A stretch of 64,000 nt of DNA. Origin: AA29 sp041481445. GTDB taxonomy: Bacteria > Acidobacteriota > Vicinamibacteria > Fen-336. A model generated the notes under the pieces. That model saw only the letters and a program-made list of their open reading frames with translations. It had not been told where the DNA came from and made no database searches. A program made the position numbers and the translations under genes. Numbering within the stretch: position 1 is the first letter of the stretch; the number at the start of each line of letters is the position of its first letter. Positions 1 through 8,626 of the stretch are shown piece by piece. The stretch covers positions 1 to 64,000 of the forward strand of contig JBGPBV010000009.1 of NCBI GenBank assembly GCA_041481445.1. The letters are read 5' to 3'.

Positions 1-1588
1 GCAGGGCCGCCATCTCGGCCTCGCGTTCCTTCAAGCGGGTGTCGAGGGCCTGGATGGCGGCGAGGGCCACTCCGGCCACATCCGAGGGGGCGACATGGAG
101 GTCGTCCGCGCCCAGGCCGAAGGCGGCCGCGAAGTCCTGGGCCATGGGGCCGAGGTGTCGCTCCCGGCTGTTCGCCTTGTACACCCACGTGTTGATCGGC
201 ATCTCCCCCACCCGGGCCAGCACGTCGTCCCCGTCCACGGGCTCGATGTCCGTCTTGGCGTTGCGGTCGGACAACTGGGTCAGCGTGCCCGTGATGGTCA
301 TGTCGCCGGTGGTGGTCAGGATCATCTCGTTCGCGCCCCCGTTGGCGTCCAGCAGGAACTGGGTGCCGATGTTCTGGAAGGCCCAGGCGGTCGAGGTGGA
401 GTTGTCCGACATCCTCATGCGGATCCCGCCGTTGTTCTGCATGTCCAGCAGCCGGCGCGTGGACGCGGTCGTCGAGGTCTCCGCGAGCAGCAGTTGCGTG
501 GTCCCGTCCGTGCGCGCGACGTGGAGGGAGGCGGACGGAGAGGCGGTGCCGACTCCCACGTTGCCGCTGGCCGAGATGTCGATGCTGCTGGTGGGCGCCC
601 CGGGGCGGATGCGGAGGGGGAGGCGCGAGCCGCCGGTCACGTCCCGCACGAAGAAGTTGGCCTCGTTCCCCGCGACGTCCCAGGTCTGGGCGGTGAACCC
701 GCCGGAATTGTTCTGCTCCAGCCTCATGGCGGGCGTGTTGCTGGTGTTGACATGGATGTCCAGGACGGGAACGGACGTGCGCAGGCCGAGGCGGCCCGTG
801 GAGTCCACGAAGATGGAGTTGGTTGCCGCGCCCGCCGTCACCGTGAACGGAACCTTGGAGCCCGTGATGTCCTCGATGGAGAACTTCGATTGGCCCCCCG
901 AAGCCGAGTCGTTGGCGGTGAGCTGCCAGTCGTTGGCCGGGAAGCCGGGGGCGGTGCTGGTGTCGTCGAACTTGATGCGGAGGTTGTTCTCCTTGAGGCG
1001 GAGGGTGTCGAAGCCGAAGTTCTCGTTGTTGACGCAGTCGAGGCCGATGCAGGCGCTGCCTTGAACGATCAGGTCGTCCGGGATCACCTGGTCGGGATTG
1101 CCCTCCTCGGGCCCCCCGCGCTCGGTCTCGCCGCCCACGACCAGCGCGCCGTTCTGCACACGGAAGCCGCCCGACTGGACGATGGGGGCGATGGTCGGCA
1201 CCGCCGCATCCGGCGCGCCTCCCTCGTCGGCCTCCCGAGACGCCCGCAGGCGGTCGCGCACGGCGCCGTCGATGTGCGGCACCACGCGCAGCTCGTAGCT
1301 GTACTGTCCGTCGGGCCAGCGGGCCTCGCCCTCACCCAGCGTGATGGCGACGTGCTGGCCGGGAGCGAACTCCCGCTGCAAGGCGAACGATCCCGGACCC
1401 GTGACCCTCAGGGCCAGGCGCTCGTAGATCGCACGGGGGGCGAAGGTCACGCCGCCCGAGGAGACGTTGACCGTGGCGACGGGCGTCTGCCCGCGGCCTT
1501 CGGCCGACCAGGACGGTCCCGCACACAGCACCGCGCCCATCAGGGCCGGGACCCAAAGGCCCCTCAACGGATGGTGACCGAATCTCAT
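1..1588 (-). CDS. Tail-fibre-like exported protein with S74 self-chaperone domain (C-terminus cut by window edge)
   Basis: The gene starts at ATG 1588 and runs off the left edge after about 529 codons. Residues 1-29 look like a Sec signal peptide ending near SWSAEG. The middle has repeated short segments with SGNVGVGT-type and GRLGLRT-type turns, as in bacterial homologues of phage tail fibres. From about residue 437 there is LSDRNAKTDIEPV, the start of a Peptidase_S74 intramolecular chaperone, with Ser440 and Lys445 in the positions known from endosialidase-type domains. In that family the domain trimerises the fibre and then cleaves itself off. A TTGACG-N17-TACTCT promoter lies upstream. 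No other phage gene is nearby, so this is probably a surface or secreted fibrous protein. The end of the S74 domain is not visible. Confidence 0.8.
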   Translation of the reverse strand, partial: MRFGHHPLRGLWVPALMGAVLCAGPSWSAEGRGQTPVATVNVSSGGVTFAPRAIYERLALRVTGPGSFALQREFAPGQHVAITLGEGEARWPDGQYSYELRVVPHIDGAVRDRLRASREADEGGAPDAAVPTIAPIVQSGGFRVQNGALVVGGETERGGPEEGNPDQVIPDDLIVQGSACIGLDCVNNENFGFDTLRLKENNLRIKFDDTSTAPGFPANDWQLTANDSASGGQSKFSIEDITGSKVPFTVTAGAATNSIFVDSTGRLGLRTSVPVLDIHVNTSNTPAMRLEQNNSGGFTAQTWDVAGNEANFFVRDVTGGSRLPLRIRPGAPTSSIDISASGNVGVGTASPSASLHVARTDGTTQLLLAETSTTASTRRLLDMQNNGGIRMRMSDNSTSTAWAFQNIGTQFLLDANGGANEMILTTTGDMTITGTLTQLSDRNAKTDIEPVDGDDVLARVGEMPINTWVYKANSRERHLGPMAQDFAAAFGLGADDLHVAPSDVAGVALAAIQALDTRLKEREAEMAAL

Positions 1589-1678
1589 GAGCCCTCCTCT
1601 CACCACGCCGGCGATGGCCGGCCGGCTCCACACGATTCCCCCGCGACGGCTCGGTAAACGACTGAAAGGGATGCGAAA

Positions 1679-1707
1679 AGAGTAGGGCTTTCCCACGGCA
1701 CCGTCAA
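1679..1707 (-). promoter_or_regulatory. Sigma70-type promoter for the S74 protein
   Basis: On the minus strand TTGACG (1707-1702) is followed after exactly 17 bases by TACTCT (1684-1679). This predicts a start near 1672 and an untranslated leader of about 84 nt before ATG 1588. It is one of the best -35/-10 pairs in the window. Confidence 0.65.
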
Positions 1708-1734
1708 GAAAGCCTCGGGGCGCGCGCGTGGCCG

Positions 1735-2964
1735 CTACCGGGCCTGGCAGCCGGCGGCACGGCGGTCCAGGGCGGCCCGCCCGGCTCCCTCGGACGGTGG
1801 ACGCGCCGCGAGTGCCGAGCGCACGCGGCGGCATCGCGCCTCGTCGAGGACGAGCGGCTGGAGCGCGCGATCGGCGTCGTCGAAACGACCGAGCGTGACC
1901 AGGACGAGCCCCCACTCGAACCGGACCTCGGCGTCCTGGGGCGAGCGGATCACCGCCTCCGCCAGCAGCGCCTCCGCCTCCGTGCTGCGGCCGTCCTGGG
2001 CCAGCAGCAGGCCGAGGTTGAAGTTGACCAGAGGGTGTCCGGGATCCACCGCCCGCGCCTGCTGCAGGCGGGCCAGCGCCGCGTCGTGCCGGCCCAGCCG
2101 CTCCTCCGCCGCGGCCAGGTTCACGAGCGCCGGCACCGAGGACCCGCCCGACGCCTCCACCGCCCGCGCGAACGCCGCCGCCGCCGCCGCATGGTCGCCG
2201 GCTCGGAAGGCCTGCTGCCCCTCGATGAGGTCGCCGGTCTCGCCGCGACGGAGCGCGCGCACCTCGTCGAGGACGGGGTCGCGCGCGGCGACGCCCACGG
2301 CGCCGGCCTGGGCGAGCTCGGCCCGGGCCTCCGCGCGACGGGAAAGGCCACGATAGGCCATTCCGAGCAGGTAGTGCAGCCGCGACGCCCGCGGCTGCAC
2401 GCGCAACGCCTCCTCCAGAGCGGCCGCCGCGGCCGCGGGCCGGCCTCCGGCCAGCGCGATCTCGCCGTCGAGCGCGAGCAGGGCGGGATCGTCCGGGGAG
2501 TGGACCCGCGCGGGGGCCAGCCAGCGCTCCGCCTCCTCCGGGCGGCCGAGCGCGAGCTGGACCGCCGCCATGCGGAGCAGCCCCGGGTAGTAGCGGTCGG
2601 GCCCGGCCAGGGCGCGGCCGAGGGCGGCGGCCGCCCCCTCGAGGTCCCCGCCCTCGTGCCGCGTCACGCCGAGGAGGTACCACGAGCGGAAGTCGTCCGG
2701 GGCGAGGGCGGCCGCGTTGAGATAGCAGGCTTCCGCCGGGGCCCGCATGTCGTAGGCGTGGTAACGCCGGCCGGCGTCCGCGAAGAGGGCGGCCGCGGGC
2801 CGTCCTTCCCGCAGCGCCGCATCGAGCCGCGCGCGCGCCTCGGCGAGCGGGGCCGCCACCGCGGGATCGAGGCCGTCGAGCGACACCGCGGGCACGCTCA
2901 CGAGCACGGGCGCGGCGCCAGAAGCGAGCAGCGCCGCCAGCACCACCGCCGGCACCGCGCTCAA
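1735..2964 (-). CDS. Exported TPR-repeat protein
   Basis: The protein has 409 residues: a short signal-like N-terminus (about 1-20, ending near SGAAP), then tandem tetratricopeptide repeats from about residue 70 to 385. Typical W/L-G-Y/A-P positions are seen in stretches such as FRSWYLLGVTRHEGG and HYLLGMAYRGLSRRAEAR. TPR arrays mediate protein-protein contacts and no catalytic motif is visible. The start codon is TTG and overlaps the TGA stop of the upstream FG-GAP/UnbV gene (TTGA), so the two are probably translationally coupled. Such TPR plus UnbV pairs are common in Acidobacteriota-like genomes, where the partner is a secreted beta-propeller. Specific function unknown. Confidence 0.85.
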   Translation of the reverse strand: MSAVPAVVLAALLASGAAPVLVSVPAVSLDGLDPAVAAPLAEARARLDAALREGRPAAALFADAGRRYHAYDMRAPAEACYLNAAALAPDDFRSWYLLGVTRHEGGDLEGAAAALGRALAGPDRYYPGLLRMAAVQLALGRPEEAERWLAPARVHSPDDPALLALDGEIALAGGRPAAAAAALEEALRVQPRASRLHYLLGMAYRGLSRRAEARAELAQAGAVGVAARDPVLDEVRALRRGETGDLIEGQQAFRAGDHAAAAAAFARAVEASGGSSVPALVNLAAAEERLGRHDAALARLQQARAVDPGHPLVNFNLGLLLAQDGRSTEAEALLAEAVIRSPQDAEVRFEWGLVLVTLGRFDDADRALQPLVLDEARCRRVRSALAARPPSEGAGRAALDRRAAGCQAR

Positions 2965-4679
2965 CGGCGGCTCCCCGCCGGAGACGTCCGGCCCGTCCCT
3001 TCGCGCACCAGCGTGTAGCGGCGGAGCGCGGGCGCGTCGAACTCCTCTCGCGCGCCGTCCGGCCAGCGCACCTCGAGGCCCGTCACGTCGGCACCGCTTC
3101 CGAGGCCGAACAGGACTCGTGGATCGGCGGCGGAGGCATAGCTCCCGTCGGCGTGCGCGTGCCGCAGGAGGTCGGGAGCGCCGTGACGCCGGAGCACGGC
3201 GCGCGCGCCGAGGGCATCGCGCCTCCCGTCCCGAGTGACCAGGCGCAACCCGATCCAGGGGGCGTCCTGCCCGACGCGGTTCATCAAGAGGCGCGCGGGC
3301 CCCATCTCGTTGACGACGACGAGGTCCACGTCGCCGTCCCCGTCGACGTCCCCGGCGGCCAGGCCTCGGCTGACCTCGGGCCGCGTGAACGGCTCCCCCG
3401 CCTCGCGCGTCCGATCGGCGAACCGGCCGTGACCAAGGTTCCGGAACAGCAGCTTGGGTTGCGCGAGGGGAGAGGACACCGCCGCGCCCGGGACCGGATC
3501 GGTCAGGTGGACGGCTCCGTCGACGACGACCACGTCGAGCCAGCCGTCGTTGTCGTAGTCGAGAAGACGCGTCCCGAACCCGGTGAGGGCGAGGCTCGCG
3601 GGCCCGAGCCCGCTCCCGAGCGTCGCGTCCTCGAACACGCCGCCGCCCTGGTTGAGGTAGAGGCTGTTGGTCTCGCCGGTGAGGTTCGTGACGAACAGGT
3701 CGAGGCGGAGGTCGCCGTCGACGTCTCCGGCGTCGACACCCATCCCGGCCAGGGCCTGGCCGGTGCGGCTGAGCCCGACCCCCGCCATCAGGCCGTCCTC
3801 ACGGAAGGCCCGGCCGCCCTGGTTGAGCCAGAGGTGGTTGTCGGAGCCGTCATTGGCGACGTAGAGGTCGACCAGGCCGTCGTCGTCGAGGTCGGCGGCC
3901 ACCACGCCCAGCCCCGCCCCCGGCCGGTGAGGCTCGAGGCGCCGGGCCGTCACGTCCTCGAACGTCCCGTCGCCGCGATTGCGGAACAGGCGGTCCGGCT
4001 CGGGCGTGAAGCTCCGCGGACCGCAATAGTCCGGGCGGGAGCTGGGCAGGCGGCAGCGGACGGGCGCGTAGTCCACGTAGCGTGGGACGAAGAGGTCCAG
4101 CCCCCCGTCGCCGTCGAAGTCCACGAAAGTGGCGCTCACGCTCCAGCCGGCCTCGGCGACGCCGGCGGCGGCAGTGACGTCCTCCAGGCGACGGCCTTCG
4201 CGGTTGCGCAGCAGGCGGGCGCTCCCGTAACCGGTGACGAAGACGTCCGTCCAGCCGTCGTTGTCGTAATCGCCGGTGGTCACGCCCATCCCATATCCGG
4301 CCGCGGTCAGGCCGACGTCCGCGCTCACGTCGACGAACCGCACCCGGCGCCGGCCGCCGGCCTCGACCGCCGGGCGGTTGAGCCACAGGCGATCGTGATC
4401 GGTCCCGCCTCGCGGCGCGCCGCCGGGGCCGAAGCGCCCGCCCTGCACGAGGTACAGGTCCAGCTCACCGTCGTTGTCGAAGTCGAAGAGGGCGGCGCCC
4501 CCGCCCATGATCTCCGGCAGATGGAGCGCGCCGTCCGCGCCGGTCTGATAGGCGAAGTCGAGCCCGGCCAGGCGTGTTGCGTCCTCGAAAGGCACCCGGG
4601 TCCCGGTGCCGGCGCCCGCGATCGAAGCGACCAGGACGGCGCCCGACCACGCGACGGACCGCCACCTCGACGGAGCCAT
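2961..4679 (-). CDS. Secreted FG-GAP/VCBS repeat protein with ASPIC/UnbV C-terminal domain (CRTAC1-like)
   Basis: The protein has 572 residues. Residues 1-25 form a signal peptide. There follow at least seven FG-GAP/VCBS-type repeats with calcium-binding Asp-rich loops (DFDNDGELDLYLV, DYDNDGWTDVFVT, DFDGDGGLDLFVP, DLDDDGLVDLYVA, DVDGDLRLDLFVT, DYDNDGWLDVVVV, DVDGDGDVDLVVV), predicting a seven-bladed propeller. The last 80 residues contain VRWPDGAREEF, typical of the UnbV/ASPIC domain. The frame stays open to 5318, but that extension overlaps the divergent CSLREA gene and lacks a signal peptide, so ATG 4679 is preferred. A TATATT hexamer lies 10 nt before it. The stop overlaps the start of the downstream TPR gene. 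Probably exported; ligand unknown. Confidence 0.9.
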   Translation of the reverse strand: MAPSRWRSVAWSGAVLVASIAGAGTGTRVPFEDATRLAGLDFAYQTGADGALHLPEIMGGGAALFDFDNDGELDLYLVQGGRFGPGGAPRGGTDHDRLWLNRPAVEAGGRRRVRFVDVSADVGLTAAGYGMGVTTGDYDNDGWTDVFVTGYGSARLLRNREGRRLEDVTAAAGVAEAGWSVSATFVDFDGDGGLDLFVPRYVDYAPVRCRLPSSRPDYCGPRSFTPEPDRLFRNRGDGTFEDVTARRLEPHRPGAGLGVVAADLDDDGLVDLYVANDGSDNHLWLNQGGRAFREDGLMAGVGLSRTGQALAGMGVDAGDVDGDLRLDLFVTNLTGETNSLYLNQGGGVFEDATLGSGLGPASLALTGFGTRLLDYDNDGWLDVVVVDGAVHLTDPVPGAAVSSPLAQPKLLFRNLGHGRFADRTREAGEPFTRPEVSRGLAAGDVDGDGDVDLVVVNEMGPARLLMNRVGQDAPWIGLRLVTRDGRRDALGARAVLRRHGAPDLLRHAHADGSYASAADPRVLFGLGSGADVTGLEVRWPDGAREEFDAPALRRYTLVREGTGRTSPAGSRR

Positions 4680-4788
4680 GGAGGACACGAATATACCCGC
4701 GCCGGCGGGGGGACCTGAGGGGATCGGCTCCCGGGCATCGTCTCTATGGCAGGCGAATGCGGGCGAGCCGTCGCCCAGAGGAGAGCGC

Positions 4789-6855
4789 ATGCCCAGTCGG
4801 TTCCGTCGCCGCTCGTGGATCGCCGGGATCCTGCTCGCGGGCGGGGCCTGGGGCGGGGAAGCCCCGGTGCACGCGGTCTCGGGTGCCGGGTTCATCGTCG
4901 ACAGCACCTTCGACGGGGTCGACAACAAGCTGGACGGCGTCTGCCGAACCGCGGCGGGCACGTGCACGCTGCGGGCGGCGGTCACGGAAGCCAACGCCAC
5001 CGCCGGCCCCGACGTCATCACCCTGCCGGAGGGCGAGTTCGCCCTCACCATCCCGCCCACGCCCATGTTCGACGCGTCGGTCACGACCGGCGACCTCGAG
5101 ATCACGGACGCCCTGACCATCAACGGCGCCGGACCCGGGTTGACGATCGTGGACGCCGCCGGTCTCGACCGCATCTTCGAGGTGACGGCCGGCACGTTCG
5201 AGGTGACCATCCAGGGGCTCACCCTCCGCGACGGCAACGCACGGGACGGTGGCGCGATCTTCAATGCCGCGGTGCTCCATCTCGCGCACTGCGAGGTCAC
5301 GCAGAGCACGTCCACCAACTCCGGCGGCGGAGGGATACAGAGCTATTCCGGCGCCACCCTCACCGTCGACGACTGCTCGATCACGCAGAACACCGAGACC
5401 AACAGCGGCGGTGGTGGCATCGCATCCGCCGGCGTCCTGACCGTCCGCCACAGCCTGATCGACGGCAACGTGGCGGCCTGGGCGGGAGGCGGCCTCTCGC
5501 AAAACGGCGGCACGGCCGTGGTGGAAGACAGCACGGTCAGCAACAACCAATCGCTCGTTCCCGCCGCCTACCTCTTCTACGGCGGCGGAGGCATCGCGGC
5601 CAGCGGCGGCTTCCTGACCATCCGGAACAGCACGATCAGCGGCAACAGCGCCGTGTACTCCGGCGGGGGCGGGCTGCAGAACATCGGAAACATCACCACG
5701 CTCGTCAACGTCACGATCAGCGGCAACAGCGCGGCCACCGCCGGCGGAGGAGTGTGGAACAACTTCTCCGGCGGCACCGTGAACCTGCGCCACTCCACGA
5801 TCGCGGGCAACACCGCCGGGACGGGAGGCGGGGGCATCGACGCGACGGGTGGAAGCCCCGCCTCCTACACCCTCCTTGCCGGCACCATCCTGGCCAACAA
5901 CGCCGGCGGCAACTGCCTGGGCGCGATGGAATCCTGGGGCTACAACCTGGACAGCGGCACCGGCTGCGGGTTCGCGGATCCCGGGGACATCACGGGTGCC
6001 GATCCGCTGCTGGGACCGCTGGCCGACAACGGCGGCCCCACCGCCACCCATGCCCTGCTCGCCCTCAGCCCCGCCATCGACGCCGCCGATCCCGCCTGCA
6101 CGGACTACGACGGCACACCCCTCGCTTCGGATGGCCGGGGCGCGGCGCGGCCCCTCGACGGCGGCACGGGCACCCCCGCCTGCGACATCGGGTCGTACGA
6201 GCGTTACACGGGGACGGACCTGATCCTGGCCGACGGTTTCGAGGGCGGAAACCTGGCCGCCTGGTCGGCCAGCGCCACCGACGGCGGGAACCTGAGCGTG
6301 AACGCGAGCGCGGCCCTGGACGGCACCGCGCTCGGCCTGCGCGGCGTCGTGAACGACACGAGCTCGCTGTACGTGGAGGACGACTCGCCCGCCGACGAGA
6401 GCCACTACCGGGCACGGTTCCATTTCGACCCCAACGGCTTCAACCCCGGCGAGTCCGCGAGCCACTTCCGCATCCGCATCTTCGTGGCCTTCGAGGAGTC
6501 GCCCACCCGCCGCCTGGCCGCGGTGGTGCTCAAGCGGCAGGGCGGAGTCTTCAGCCTGATGACACGCGTGCGGCTCGACGACGACACCCAGGCGGAGACG
6601 GGGTTCATCGCCGTCAGCAACGCGCCCCACTTCGTGGAAGTCGACTGGCGGCGCTCCCGCGGTCCCGGCGCGAACGACGGCCGCCTGGGCATGTGGATCG
6701 ACAGCATCCGCGTGGCCGATCTGACCGGGCTCGACAACAGCGCGAGCGCGGTGGACTTCGCTCGCCTGGGCGCGCTCAGCATCAAGTCCGGGGCCACGGG
6801 CACGATCTACTGGGACGAGTTCGTCTCGCGCCGGCAGACCTACATCGGACGTTGA
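4789..6855 (+). CDS. Secreted CSLREA-type right-handed beta-helix protein with C-terminal LamG-like domain
   Basis: The protein has 688 residues. ATG 4789 follows a good ribosome site (AGAGGAGAG). A signal peptide covers about 1-29. CTLRAAVTEANA (59-70) matches the CSLREA motif that follows signal peptides in many secreted parallel beta-helix proteins. Residues about 75-470 contain many NSGGGGI/GNSA-type turns of a polymorphic-outer-membrane-like beta-helix. The last 170 residues, from DLILADGFEGGN, look like a concanavalin/LamG-type domain. There is no sortase or type IX signal. It is probably an extracellular or surface carbohydrate-interacting or adhesive protein. The 3' end overlaps the convergent hom gene by 16 bp. 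Confidence 0.85.
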   Translation: MPSRFRRRSWIAGILLAGGAWGGEAPVHAVSGAGFIVDSTFDGVDNKLDGVCRTAAGTCTLRAAVTEANATAGPDVITLPEGEFALTIPPTPMFDASVTTGDLEITDALTINGAGPGLTIVDAAGLDRIFEVTAGTFEVTIQGLTLRDGNARDGGAIFNAAVLHLAHCEVTQSTSTNSGGGGIQSYSGATLTVDDCSITQNTETNSGGGGIASAGVLTVRHSLIDGNVAAWAGGGLSQNGGTAVVEDSTVSNNQSLVPAAYLFYGGGGIAASGGFLTIRNSTISGNSAVYSGGGGLQNIGNITTLVNVTISGNSAATAGGGVWNNFSGGTVNLRHSTIAGNTAGTGGGGIDATGGSPASYTLLAGTILANNAGGNCLGAMESWGYNLDSGTGCGFADPGDITGADPLLGPLADNGGPTATHALLALSPAIDAADPACTDYDGTPLASDGRGAARPLDGGTGTPACDIGSYERYTGTDLILADGFEGGNLAAWSASATDGGNLSVNASAALDGTALGLRGVVNDTSSLYVEDDSPADESHYRARFHFDPNGFNPGESASHFRIRIFVAFEESPTRRLAAVVLKRQGGVFSLMTRVRLDDDTQAETGFIAVSNAPHFVEVDWRRSRGPGANDGRLGMWIDSIRVADLTGLDNSASAVDFARLGALSIKSGATGTIYWDEFVSRRQTYIGR

Positions 6856-7850
6856 GGAGCGTCCGCGATCAGGGTGAGCAGGTCGCTGATCACGCCGTAG
6901 GCGGTCACCCGGATGTCCGGGCGCTCCTCCGTGATCACGATCCTTCCGGCGAGGTCGGTCACGAGGCGCAGGATGTTGCTCGTGTCCTCGACGAGGGCGA
7001 ACGGGTCGGTCATCGGGACCTCGCGCAACACCACGCGGCCCTGCACCGCGTCTGCATCGCGCCAGGCCTCGCCGACCAGCTTCAGCCTGGCCCCGCGCGC
7101 CATGGTTTCCCGCACGCGGGCGGCATCGACGCCCACGATCCCTTCGCGCGCGACCGATTCCGGCGGCAGGTCGCCGTCCATGAGCACGTTCGCGAGGGCG
7201 GAGACCTTGACCGCGGCATCCCAGCCCTCGAGGTCGTCGCCCGGGTCCGCCTCCGCGACCCCGTCCCTCTGCGCGCGCGCCAGGGCCTCCTCGAACGATT
7301 CGCCCCGCTCGAGCGCGCTCAGGATCGCGTTGGTCGTCGAGTTCAGGATCCCCTCCACCCGATGGACGGTCGCCCCGCGCAGTCCGTGCCGGACGAGGTT
7401 GAAGACGGGCACGCCGTCCATCACCGCCGTCTCGTAGAGGAACCGCAGGCCGCGGTCGCGGGCCAGGCGCGAGAGGTCGCGGAAGGCCCAGGCCAGCGGC
7501 CCCTTGTTCGCGCTCACGGCGTGCCGGCCGCGGGCGAGCGCCTCCCGCACGTGGGTGATGGCGGGCTCCCCGCGGCGGCGCCGATCGAGCGGCGTCATCT
7601 CGACGACCGCGTCGTAGCCGATGTCCCCGCCCGCGCGGAGCGCGGGCGGGAAGCCGCCGCTACTGTGGAATTCCGACAGCGCCTGGGCCAGGTCGATCCC
7701 GTCGGGATCGATCTTGGCCCCGTGGCTGCCGGTCACGATCCCGACGACGGTGATGTCGGCCCCGGTGAGGCCGGGATAGCGCTCGCGGTGTGCCAGGATC
7801 TCCGCCACCGCGCGTCCGACGTTGCCGAAGCCGAGGAAGAGCGCGCGCAA
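6840..7850 (-). CDS. hom: Homoserine dehydrogenase (short form without ACT domain)
   Basis: The enzyme reduces aspartate-4-semialdehyde to homoserine with NAD(P)H, feeding threonine and methionine synthesis. A Rossmann motif GFGNVGRAV stands near the N-terminus. Other family motifs are SANKGPLA, GILNSTTNAILSALERG and EADPGDDLEGWDAAVK, the last containing the catalytic Lys/Asp/Glu environment. At about 336 residues it lacks the C-terminal ACT domain of feedback-regulated forms. No ATG or GTG fits before the Rossmann motif. TTG 7850 is chosen; CTG 7871, overlapping the upstream stop, is an alternative. It follows the DUF1499 gene with no promoter visible. The 3' end overlaps the convergent CSLREA gene. 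Confidence 0.9.
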   Translation of the reverse strand: MRALFLGFGNVGRAVAEILAHRERYPGLTGADITVVGIVTGSHGAKIDPDGIDLAQALSEFHSSGGFPPALRAGGDIGYDAVVEMTPLDRRRRGEPAITHVREALARGRHAVSANKGPLAWAFRDLSRLARDRGLRFLYETAVMDGVPVFNLVRHGLRGATVHRVEGILNSTTNAILSALERGESFEEALARAQRDGVAEADPGDDLEGWDAAVKVSALANVLMDGDLPPESVAREGIVGVDAARVRETMARGARLKLVGEAWRDADAVQGRVVLREVPMTDPFALVEDTSNILRLVTDLAGRIVITEERPDIRVTAYGVISDLLTLIADAPQRPM

Positions 7851-7867
7851 GGGGCCGGACGCGACGA

Positions 7868-8593
7868 TCAGCTCCCCAGGGCTTGCAGGTAGGCGCGGAT
7901 GCGGCTGGCGTTCTTGCCCACGTCGCTCCTTCCGACGCGGCTGAGGGAGCGCACGTCGACCCGGCTGCCCGCGCCCTCCGGCTTGACGCGCACGACGACG
8001 TCGTCCTTGAAGCCGAACCAGCGCGTGGTGTCGGTGGCCTCGATCCGTCCCTCCGCGGGCACCGCGGCCACGATCTCCCAGCCCTGCCCCCGGGCCGCCT
8101 CCAGAGCGCGCTCGAAGGCGCGCGCGGGAGGATCCGGGAGCGTGGCCGGCCGGATGTCCGGATAGGCCTGGTGCTGCTGGGAGGCAATGGGCGGTCCGCC
8201 GTACTCCGCGGGGTTGCTCGCGCCCGCACGCTTGTCGAGCACGGCCACGAACGCGGGCGGGTTGTCGGTGTCGGTGCTGATGTCGTGGATGGCGGGCACG
8301 GACTGCGCGGTGCGCCGGAAGAGGAACGGGGGCAGGAACGCGGCCAGGCCGGCCACCAGGGCCAGGGCGGCCAGGGCGCGGCGTCCGCCCATGACGAGCG
8401 CGGCCAGCGCCAGCACCATCGCCGCGATGCCGCCGTAGGCGGCCCAGGCCAGGAGCTTGAGGAGCCCCGTCCGGAACGTCCACCAGCCCATGCGGCTGCC
8501 CGGGCCCGCGAGCAGCACCATGGCCACGGCGACGAGGCCGACCACGAGCGCCAGCAGCGCCACGCCCGCTCCCACTCGTCTCATCTGCGCCAT
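7868..8593 (-). CDS. DUF1499 membrane protein
   Basis: The protein has 241 residues. Three hydrophobic segments lie in the first 105 residues (about 8-30, 45-67, 72-92). A DUF1499 domain follows (about 115-240), with AIHDISTDTDNPPAF and RWFGFKDDVVVRV as recognisable blocks. DUF1499 has no established biochemical role. ATG 8593 is supported by a TACACT -10 element only 7 nt upstream, implying a leaderless transcript. ATG 8584 is also possible. The next gene on the strand is hom. Confidence 0.8.
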   Translation of the reverse strand: MAQMRRVGAGVALLALVVGLVAVAMVLLAGPGSRMGWWTFRTGLLKLLAWAAYGGIAAMVLALAALVMGGRRALAALALVAGLAAFLPPFLFRRTAQSVPAIHDISTDTDNPPAFVAVLDKRAGASNPAEYGGPPIASQQHQAYPDIRPATLPDPPARAFERALEAARGQGWEIVAAVPAEGRIEATDTTRWFGFKDDVVVRVKPEGAGSRVDVRSLSRVGRSDVGKNASRIRAYLQALGS

Positions 8594-8600
8594 GGGGGCA

Positions 8601-8620
8601 AGTGTACTCCGTCGTATGCT
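8601..8620. promoter_or_regulatory. Overlapping divergent -10 elements for DUF1499 gene and bpt
   Basis: Only 33 bp separate the two start codons. On the minus strand TACACT (8606-8601) lies 7 nt before ATG 8593. On the plus strand TATGCT (8615-8620) lies 6 nt before GTG 8627. Both imply transcripts starting at or next to the start codon. The two polymerases would occupy overlapping DNA, so the promoters probably exclude one another. Confidence 0.55.
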
Positions 8621-8626
8621 CGGCCC

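Noticed and set aside
4680..5318. N-terminal extension of the UnbV protein
   Set aside because: It overlaps the divergent CSLREA gene, which has a ribosome site and signal peptide, and would put the UnbV signal peptide in mid-protein.
7790..8626. N-terminal extension of Bpt by about 280 codons
   Set aside because: The extension is antisense to the DUF1499 gene and has no similarity to Bpt, while GTG 8627 gives the normal family length with a -10 element before it.
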